Source: an uncultured Prevotella sp. (GTDB lineage: Bacteria > Bacteroidota > Bacteroidia > Bacteroidales > Bacteroidaceae). Taken from it: a stretch of DNA of 64,000 nt. The translations under genes and the position numbers were made by a program. The notes below the pieces were generated by a model. It saw only the letters and a program-made list of their open reading frames with translations, was not told the origin of the DNA and ran no database searches. Position 1 is the stretch's first letter. Each line of letters starts with the position of its first letter. Below are positions 58,146 to 64,000 of the stretch, in pieces. The DNA lies in the NCBI GenBank assembly GCA_905233165.1, contig CAJODL010000004.1, positions 209,436 through 273,435 on the forward strand. Direction: 5' to 3'.

Positions 58146-59213
58146 ATGAAGAAGTACAATTTTAATGCAGGTCCATCAATTCTCCCACGTGAGGTAATTG
58201 AGCAGACTGCAGCTGCTTGTCTTGATTTTGATAATTCAGGACTTTCTCTTATGGAGATTTCACATCGTGCAAAGAATTTCCAGCCTATCGTTGATGAGGC
58301 AGAGGCTCTTATGAAGGAGCTTCTCGACATCCCAGAGGGTTACAAGGTATTGTTCCTCGGTGGTGGCGCATCACTGGAGTTCTGCATGGTTCCTTACAAC
58401 TTCCTTGAGAAGAAGGCAGCATATCTTAATACTGGTGTCTGGGCTACAAAGGCTGAGAAGGAAGCAAAACTCTTTGGTGAGGTTGTAGAGGTAGCATCTT
58501 CTGCTGACAAGAACTTTACTTACATCCCAAAGAATTTCACTATTCCTACAGATGCTGACTATTTCCACATCACAAGCAACAATACCATCTATGGTACAGA
58601 GATGCGTTATGATTTGGATTCACCAGTTCCAATGATTGCAGATATGTCATCAGACATTCTCTCTCGTCCTGTTGATGTTAGCAAGTACGCTATGATTTAT
58701 GGTGGCGCACAGAAGAACCTCTCTATGGCAGGTGTTACATTCGTTATTGTTAAGGAAGACGCTCTGGGCAAGGTTTCTCGTCCTATTCCTACAATGCTCG
58801 ACTATCGTACACACGTAAAGAAGGGTTCTATGTTCAATACTCCTCCTGTAGTGCCTATCTATGCTGCACTCATGAACCTCCGCTATATCAAGGCTCAGGG
58901 TGGTGTTGTAGCTATGGATAAGCTTGCTAAGCAGCGTGCAGAAATCGTTTATGGTGAGATTGATCGCAACAAGCTTTTTGTTGGTACAGCAGAAGAGGAT
59001 TCTCGTTCACTCATGAACATCACATTCGTTCTTAAGCCAGAGTATCAGGAGTTGCAGGATGAGTTTATGGCATTTGCTACTTCTAAGGGTATGGTAGGTG
59101 TTAAGGGTCATCGTGATGTAGGTGGCTTCCGCGCTTCTTGCTACAATGCTATGTCTATCGAAGGCTGTCAGGCTCTCGTTGCTTGCATGAAGGAATTTGA
59201 GGCTCAGCACTAA
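58146..59213 (+). CDS. serC: Phosphoserine aminotransferase
   Basis: 355 residues, PLP class V aminotransferase. [61 protein letters not shown] and the PLP lysine in [12 protein letters not shown] (Lys190) are present, and [12 protein letters not shown] near the end. It makes phosphoserine from 3-phosphohydroxypyruvate; serA follows. Own promoter at 58068. Confidence 0.97.
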   Translation: MKKYNFNAGPSILPREVIEQTAAACLDFDNSGLSLMEISHRAKNFQPIVDEAEALMKELLDIPEGYKVLFLGGGASLEFCMVPYNFLEKKAAYLNTGVWATKAEKEAKLFGEVVEVASSADKNFTYIPKNFTIPTDADYFHITSNNTIYGTEMRYDLDSPVPMIADMSSDILSRPVDVSKYAMIYGGAQKNLSMAGVTFVIVKEDALGKVSRPIPTMLDYRTHVKKGSMFNTPPVVPIYAALMNLRYIKAQGGVVAMDKLAKQRAEIVYGEIDRNKLFVGTAEEDSRSLMNITFVLKPEYQELQDEFMAFATSKGMVGVKGHRDVGGFRASCYNAMSIEGCQALVACMKEFEAQH

Positions 59214-59241
59214 ATTTCAATTTTCAATGTTCAATTTTCAA
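59214..59241. repeat. Heptamer array between serC and serA
   Basis: Four units: ATTTCAA, TTTTCAA, TGTTCAA, TTTTCAA, starting at the base after the serC stop codon and ending 13 bases before the serA GTG. TGA occurs only on the minus strand. Confidence 0.92.
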
Positions 59242-59254
59242 TAAATAAAAGAAA

Positions 59255-60175
59255 GTGGCAAAAGTTTTAATTGCAACAGAGAAGCCATTCGCTGCTTCTG
59301 CTGTTGCTGGAATAAAAGAGATTATTGAGAAGGCTGGTTTTGAACTTGCTCTTCTTGAGAAATATACAGAGAAGGCACAGCTCCTTGCTGCTGTAGCAGA
59401 CGTTGATGCTATCATCATACGTTCTGATAAGATTGATGCAGAGGTAATGGATGCTGCAAAGAATCTTAAGATTGTCGTTCGTGCCGGCGCTGGTTATGAC
59501 AACGTTGACCTCGCAGCTGCAACTGCACACAATGTAGTTGTTATGAACACTCCTGGTCAGAATGCTAACGCAGTGGCTGAGTTGGTGCTCGGCCTCCTCG
59601 TTTATTGCGTTCGTAACTTCTATAACGGCAAGTCTGGTTCTGAGCTGATGGGTAAGAAGCTCGGTATCCTTGCTTTTGGTAATGTAGGTCGCAACGTAGC
59701 TCGTATAGCAAAGGGCTTCGGTATGGACGTTTATGCATACGATGCTTACTGCCCTGCTGACGTTATCGAGGCTGCAGGCGTTAAGGCTTGCGCTTCACAG
59801 GCAGAACTCTTCAAGGAGGCTGACATCGTTTCTCTCCACATCCCTGCAACAGCAGAGACAAAGCAGAGCATCAACTACGACCTCTGTTCTACAATGAAGA
59901 AGGGTGCCATCCTCATCAACAGTGCTCGTAAGGAAGTTATCGACGAGGCTGGTCTGCTGAAACTCATGACAGAGCGCGAAGACCTGAAGTATATCACAGA
60001 CATCATGCCAGATGCTGATGCAGACTTCAAGAAGTTCGAGGGCCGCTACTTCTCCACACCAAAGAAGATGGGTGCACAGACAGCTGAGGCTAACACAAAT
60101 GCCGGTCTCGCTGCTGCAAACCAGATAGTAGGCTTCATAAAGGAAGGTATTACAAAGTTCCAGGTGAACAAGTAA
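59255..60175 (+). CDS. serA: D-3-phosphoglycerate dehydrogenase (short form)
   Basis: 306 residues, D-2-hydroxyacid dehydrogenase: LKIVVRAGAGYDNVDLAAAT, NTPGQNANAVAELVLGLL, NAD site LGILAFGNVGRNVARIAKGF, LHIPATAETKQSIN, MKKGAILINSARKEVIDE. No ACT domain, so no serine feedback site of the usual kind. Starts with GTG at 59255. With serC it supplies serine; the last enzyme (serB) is not here. Confidence 0.93.
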   Translation: MAKVLIATEKPFAASAVAGIKEIIEKAGFELALLEKYTEKAQLLAAVADVDAIIIRSDKIDAEVMDAAKNLKIVVRAGAGYDNVDLAAATAHNVVVMNTPGQNANAVAELVLGLLVYCVRNFYNGKSGSELMGKKLGILAFGNVGRNVARIAKGFGMDVYAYDAYCPADVIEAAGVKACASQAELFKEADIVSLHIPATAETKQSINYDLCSTMKKGAILINSARKEVIDEAGLLKLMTEREDLKYITDIMPDADADFKKFEGRYFSTPKKMGAQTAEANTNAGLAAANQIVGFIKEGITKFQVNK

Positions 60176-60200
60176 TATATCCTTCTACGACAAATAAATA

Positions 60201-60240
60201 AAAAATCCCCTTTCTGTTAGTCAGAAGGGGGATTTTTATT
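60201..60240. terminator. Bidirectional terminator between serA and the SLC13 gene
   Basis: 16-bp stem (60201-60216 with 60222-60237, AAAAATCCCC / GGGGATTTTT with one G-U pair), 5-base loop, flanked by A and T runs on both sides, between converging genes. Confidence 0.88.
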
Positions 60241-60260
60241 TCACCTTTCACCTTTCAATC
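60239..60260. repeat. Heptamer array at the SLC13 gene stop codon
   Basis: TTTCACC, TTTCACC, TTTCAAT. On the minus strand the units read GGTGAAA; the TGA stop (60255-60257) of the transporter lies in the first unit. Confidence 0.8.
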
Positions 60261-61775
60261 AACTCCCATAACATATTTTACGAGAAGCATCAAAACAGGT
60301 ATCGTAACCAGGAATATTCCTATCAAGTCGATGATTGCTCCCGACTTTATCATCTTTGTTATAGGAATATAACCGGATGAATACACTATGGCGTTAGGAG
60401 GTGTAGAGACAGGCATCATGAATCCGAGTGACGATGACAGCGCGATGCCGACGGCAACAGGTATAGGGCTGAATCCTAACGACAGGGCAGCCCCTATGGC
60501 TACCGGTGCCATGAGGTTTGTGGCTGCCGTATGAGAGGTGAGTTCCGACATCAGCAGAGATGCCACACAGAACATTCCTACGAAGAGCCATTCAGACGGA
60601 TTGCCTCCCAAAGCCTCCTTTAGTCCTATACCAATCCATGAAGACAGCCCCGTGCTATACATCATGGCACCCATTGACAAGCCACCGCCAAAAAGAATCA
60701 GGGTGCCCCATTCTATACCTTCTACACCCTCCTTCCAGGTCATTGTCATCTCGCCCTTCTTCAGGTTTACGGGCAGGAAGAACAGCAAGAGTCCGCCAAT
60801 CATTGCCGCAACGGCTTCGGGCAAGTGGGTGTCGAAGAATGTCATCACCTCGGAATCGCTGTCGTATGCAATGCTCAAAAAGCTTGGGCCTACCCACAGC
60901 ACAAAGGCTGTGAAAAAGGCTATCATGGTGTTCTTCTGGGCGCGTGTCCACTTGCCTAACGAATCGACAGACTTCTGTATAAATTCCTTGGCACCATCAA
61001 TGCGCTTAACATCGGCAGGGAACATACGCCACAGTATGATGTATGTAAGAATAAAATAGATTATCATTGCTGCTGTTCCCCATATCATCCACTGGAAGAA
61101 TGAAATCTTCGGAGCCTGTGGTGCCAGTTGGTCCAAAAAGCCTATCATGATGATGTTCGGAGGTGTTCCGATAGGCGTCATCACACCACCGATGCTGCAG
61201 GCATAAGCCGTCATCAGCATCATTCCCGTAGCATATTTATAGTTTTTAAGGTCGATTATCTTGCCATTGTTAGCCATCATTTCGCGAATAGCCTCCAACA
61301 GTCCGAGGGAGATAGGGAACATCATCGCAGCCGTAGCAGTATTGCTTACCCATCCGGAACATAGGATACACGCAAGTCCGATAGCAAGGAATATGCGTCT
61401 GGGCGAGTCGCCGACCCATTTCATTGACATGATGCCATATGCAATACGTTTGTCCAGACCGTTCACCATCATACCCTTTGCCAGCAGGAAACCACCCAAG
61501 AAGAGGAATATCATAGGGTTGGCAAACTGCTCAAAGGCTTCTTGTAAGGGAACGATGCCCAGCACTACACACAGCGTAGGTCCCAACAGTGATGTGATGG
61601 GGATTGCCACGGGCTCCGTTATCCACCAGATAGCTATCAGCGACATCACTGCCAACAGATGATGCGCCTGGTCGGACAAACCCTCCATAGGTATCAGCCA
61701 TAGTAAAACAGCACACAACGGACCCAATACAGTCCCAGTCAATTTACGAATCTGTTCAGTAGAATAAGAATTCAT
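60255..61775 (-). CDS. SLC13 (DASS) family sodium:anion symporter
   Basis: 506 residues, about 11 membrane helices. Family motifs are MSLIAIWWITEPVAIPITSL near the N-terminus, a NTATAAMM motif (first substrate loop) and MTPIGTPPNIIM, then TSHTAATNLMAPVA, and MMPVSTPPNAIVYSSGYIPI near the C-terminus. These SNT-like loops bind Na+ and a di/tricarboxylate in relatives. Likely substrates are succinate, fumarate or malate, inferred from the family. Its stop lies in a GGTGAAA repeat. Confidence 0.9.
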   Translation of the reverse strand: MNSYSTEQIRKLTGTVLGPLCAVLLWLIPMEGLSDQAHHLLAVMSLIAIWWITEPVAIPITSLLGPTLCVVLGIVPLQEAFEQFANPMIFLFLGGFLLAKGMMVNGLDKRIAYGIMSMKWVGDSPRRIFLAIGLACILCSGWVSNTATAAMMFPISLGLLEAIREMMANNGKIIDLKNYKYATGMMLMTAYACSIGGVMTPIGTPPNIIMIGFLDQLAPQAPKISFFQWMIWGTAAMIIYFILTYIILWRMFPADVKRIDGAKEFIQKSVDSLGKWTRAQKNTMIAFFTAFVLWVGPSFLSIAYDSDSEVMTFFDTHLPEAVAAMIGGLLLFFLPVNLKKGEMTMTWKEGVEGIEWGTLILFGGGLSMGAMMYSTGLSSWIGIGLKEALGGNPSEWLFVGMFCVASLLMSELTSHTAATNLMAPVAIGAALSLGFSPIPVAVGIALSSSLGFMMPVSTPPNAIVYSSGYIPITKMIKSGAIIDLIGIFLVTIPVLMLLVKYVMGVD

Positions 61776-61795
61776 GGTATTTTATCTTTAAGTTT

Positions 61796-61823
61796 TAAAC
61801 TTTTTCCTCTTACCTCTTACCCT
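61796..61823. repeat. Heptamer array at the pepD stop codon
   Basis: CTCTTAC, CTCTTAC with degenerate flanks (TTTAAAC before, CTCTAAC after). On the coding strand the units read GTAAGAG and hold the pepD TAA (61817-61819). Confidence 0.75.
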
Positions 61824-63274
61824 CTAACCACCACCTCCCTCACTACCTTCATGATGTTGTCAGCTGTGGTAAGTGATACTTTCTCATTGGGGCTGTGCGG
61901 ATACATTATGCGTGGTCCGATGGAGGCGATGTGGATGCCAGAGAATTTCTCTACAAAGTAACCAGCCTCCAATGCAAAGTGCATTGATACAGGTGTGGGC
62001 TTAAATCCCAACACATTCTGAAAGACATCCCCTACAGACGACAGCCAAGGATGGTTAAGGTCCTCCTGCCAAGAGCTTACATGCATGACGATATCGACGG
62101 TGGCACCTGTGAGGGTGAAAATCTTTGATATATTGTCAGCAAGCTCGTCCAAAGCCTGCAATGAGAAACTCCTCGTGTGAGAAGAGATGAGGCATTGGGA
62201 ATTACCTGAAACCTGAAACTTGAAACCTGAGACCTCCGTGTCTATGATGCCGATGTTATTGCTGGTCTCGACGTTGCCATCTTCACGCATGGTGACAGGT
62301 CCGACAGGGATGCCGTTGACGCTTGCCAGTATCAGGTGTGTTCCCTCTTCGTTTATTACTGAGGAATGCCATACTGCCGTTTCTGACGTAATGATCACAT
62401 CAGGGTCTGTAACAGAATACTGCGCCTTGACAGCATCGTTACATTGCCCTACGAGGGTGTTGAAAGCATCCAAGTCTTCTTTCGGAATACATATCTTCGC
62501 CTGCGCCTCGCCAGGGATGGCAGAATAAGCCTGCCCACCTTTTATATTTATAATATATAGCTTTATGTTTGCCTGACGTATTGCTACCAAAAGCAGGTTA
62601 CACAATATCTTTATGGCGTTAGCACGTCCTTTTCCTATATCTACACCACTATGTCCACCTTGTCCGCCAGCAACAGCAACAGATAGTGTCACATATCCTT
62701 CAGGCATAGCGATGCGTTTGTAAGGCAGATGGGCCACCTGTATGTGTGCTCCAGCTGATGCTACAGTTATCTCGTCATATGCCTCGGAGTCGATATTCAG
62801 GATGCGCTTGCCTTTGAAGAAATCAGGAGCCATATTGGCCGCTCCCGACATATCCGTTTCCTCACATGTTGTTGTAAGAACTTCGAGTTTAGGGTGGGGT
62901 AGTGTGTCGTCAGAAAGTATGCTCAATGCTATGGATAATCCTATGCCGTTATCAGCACCTAAAGAGGTGTGGTCAGCACGCATCCAGTGTTCACCGTCTT
63001 CGTCATATTCTATCGGTGTCACAGGTCCAGGGACGGCATATCCCTCTTCCGCCACACAAACCATATCCATGTGGTTGAGCATCACGATAGGCTCCCTGTC
63101 TTCGTAGCCAGGCGTCGCGGGACTCTCTATCACCACACAGTTGTTCGCATCGCGCTTATATGTAAGACGGTGTTCCTCGGCAAATTGACACAAAAAGTCA
63201 GCTACAGCCTGCTCCTTATGCGAAGGACGAGGAATAGTACACAATTGTTTGAATATGTCGAGATAAGGAATCAT
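61817..63274 (-). CDS. pepD: Aminoacyl-histidine dipeptidase (M20 family), with repeat-encoded insert
   Basis: 485 residues. M20 zinc sites: MLNHMDMVC, TSLGADNGIGLSIA, TTCEETDMSGA; dimerisation part GGQGGHSGVDIGKGRANAIK; C-terminal MHFALEAGYFVEKF. PepD cleaves Xaa-His and other dipeptides in the cytoplasm. Residues about 346-358 (VSGFKFQVSGNS) are encoded by a CCTGAAA array read from the other strand. The start overlaps the phosphorylase stop by 4 bases. Confidence 0.92.
   Translation of the reverse strand: MIPYLDIFKQLCTIPRPSHKEQAVADFLCQFAEEHRLTYKRDANNCVVIESPATPGYEDREPIVMLNHMDMVCVAEEGYAVPGPVTPIEYDEDGEHWMRADHTSLGADNGIGLSIALSILSDDTLPHPKLEVLTTTCEETDMSGAANMAPDFFKGKRILNIDSEAYDEITVASAGAHIQVAHLPYKRIAMPEGYVTLSVAVAGGQGGHSGVDIGKGRANAIKILCNLLLVAIRQANIKLYIINIKGGQAYSAIPGEAQAKICIPKEDLDAFNTLVGQCNDAVKAQYSVTDPDVIITSETAVWHSSVINEEGTHLILASVNGIPVGPVTMREDGNVETSNNIGIIDTEVSGFKFQVSGNSQCLISSHTRSFSLQALDELADNISKIFTLTGATVDIVMHVSSWQEDLNHPWLSSVGDVFQNVLGFKPTPVSMHFALEAGYFVEKFSGIHIASIGPRIMYPHSPNEKVSLTTADNIMKVVREVVVRG
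62203..62236 (-). repeat. Heptamer array inside pepD
   Basis: Plus strand TACCTGA, AACCTGA, AACTTGA, AACCTGA, GACCTCC. The coding strand reads GGTTTCA units, free of stops; the plus strand has TGA in each unit. Confidence 0.9.
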
Positions 63275-64000
63275 ATTCTTTCAAGTACTAATTCTATCAG
63301 GTCAGTAATTGAGGATTTATATTCCGTATTCATCTCTTTGTTGTAGCGGTTGGCAACAACGATGCAACACGTCATCGCCTTATGTCCCAGCAAAGCAGCA
63401 AGTCCTGCAAGAGCCGATGATTCCATTTCGAAGTTACAAATCCTCAGACCGTCATATTCGAAGGCCTCTATCTTTTCGTTCTGGTCAGGGTCTTGTATTG
63501 CCAGACGCACCTCTCGTCCCTGCGGGCCATAGAATCCTCCGCAGGCACAGGTGATACCCTTAACCATATCGTCACCGGCAACGCGCTCTATGAGGTCCTT
63601 GTCAGCAACAGCCACATAAGGTGCAGGCTTTTTCGCTGACCACAGCATGTCTTTCATGAACGCCTTTTCGAGGGCTAAATCGCACACCTCGTCGCGTCCT
63701 GCATAATAGTTCAGCAAGCCATCAAAGCCTATACTCTTTACTGATGCTATAAAAGAGCCTATCGGAGTGAATGGCTGCAGGCCACCACAAGTACCCAGAC
63801 GCACCAGTTCGAGAGTCTTGAGTTCCTGTTTTACCTCACGTTTTTCGAGGTCTATATTCACGAGGGCATCGAGTTCTGTCATCACAATGTCGATGTTGTC
63901 GCATCCTATGCCAGTAGAGACACAACTGATGCGCTTGCCCTTGTAAGTGCCTGTGATAGTATGGAATTCGCGACTCTGTACTTCGCACTCTATGGTGTCA
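63271..64000 (-). CDS. Nucleoside phosphorylase (uridine phosphorylase-like), 5' end outside window
   Basis: About 243 codons are visible, open to the right edge (frame from 63999). PNP_UDP_1 features: CVSTGIGCDNIDIVMTELDA, LVRLGTCGGLQPFTPIGSFI, CDLALEKAF, and the late Glu-rich CNFEMESSALAGLAALLGHK that binds ribose. It cleaves nucleosides with phosphate in salvage. The GTCGGL and FEMES motifs fit uridine or purine phosphorylase; I prefer uridine phosphorylase, without certainty. Overlaps pepD by 4 bases. Confidence 0.85.
   Translation of the reverse strand, partial: DTIECEVQSREFHTITGTYKGKRISCVSTGIGCDNIDIVMTELDALVNIDLEKREVKQELKTLELVRLGTCGGLQPFTPIGSFIASVKSIGFDGLLNYYAGRDEVCDLALEKAFMKDMLWSAKKPAPYVAVADKDLIERVAGDDMVKGITCACGGFYGPQGREVRLAIQDPDQNEKIEAFEYDGLRICNFEMESSALAGLAALLGHKAMTCCIVVANRYNKEMNTEYKSSITDLIELVLERI

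Overview
This window is a piece of a Bacteroidota chromosome, most likely from a Prevotella/Segatella-type member of the Bacteroidales. The evidence is the gene content (DUF4836, DUF4421, DUF4835/PorD, DUF3127, DUF4250 and DUF2795 proteins, the thrA-apgM-thrC operon, a BspA-type leucine-rich surface protein, S16 with a long Ala/Glu tail), promoters of the Bacteroidetes type (TTTG about 19-20 bases upstream of TAnnTTTG), and the lack of clear Shine-Dalgarno sites. Most of the window is housekeeping DNA.

Layout. 1-3647 (+): end of purD, a small membrane protein, a DedA-like protein, a DEAD-box helicase and an aldose epimerase, ending at a strong hairpin. 3729-6521 (-): two small proteins and a PgpH-type HD hydrolase. 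6880-13154 (+): gltX, waaA, O-acetylhomoserine sulfhydrylase, YifB/ComM ATPase. 13312-22043 (-): a clostripain-like lipoprotein, then the run rpsP, rsmE, DUF4836, ABC ATPase, FtsX-like permease, U32 peptidase, membrane lipoprotein. 22044-28532: an AT-rich accessory stretch with a 1-kb structured non-coding region, a DnaB-core-like ATPase with a degenerate Walker A, a methyltransferase fused to a duplicated unknown domain, a DUF1848 protein, a lipoprotein and small proteins. 28795-35157 (+): threonine pathway (thrA, apgM-like, thrC) and a DUF4421 protein. 35485-45502 (-): TPR-like secreted protein and BspA protein bracketed by a full and a partial copy of a SpoU methyltransferase gene, then ABC-F, engB and recN; 45505-48350 (-): DUF4835, DnaQ-like exonuclease and dnaN. 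48564-60175 (+): DUF3127, TetR, polysaccharide export lipoprotein, glmS, carB, dapA, HD protein, menA, serC, serA. 60255-64000 (-): SLC13 transporter, pepD, and a nucleoside phosphorylase running off the window.

The most unusual feature is not a gene. The window is full of short tandem arrays whose unit is 7 bases (GTTAACG, CTTAACT, GGTCAAA, CAACTCT, GAAGAGT, ATGTGAA, TCAATNT and others), often four units long. They behave in two ways. (1) At gene 3' ends the stop codon itself lies inside or touches the array in at least eleven genes, and nearly always the unit carries TAA, TGA or TAG on the coding strand; because 7 = 1 mod 3, three units place a stop in all three frames. (2) Arrays inside genes (sulfhydrylase, thrC, U32 peptidase twice, pepD) or forming the start or signal peptide (clostripain lipoprotein, DUF4421 protein) read in the stop-free orientation and add or form a short piece of protein. 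A second, GC-rich hairpin repeat is found in the U32 and ABC-F genes and in intergenic DNA. No rRNA, tRNA, CRISPR array or insertion sequence was recognised.
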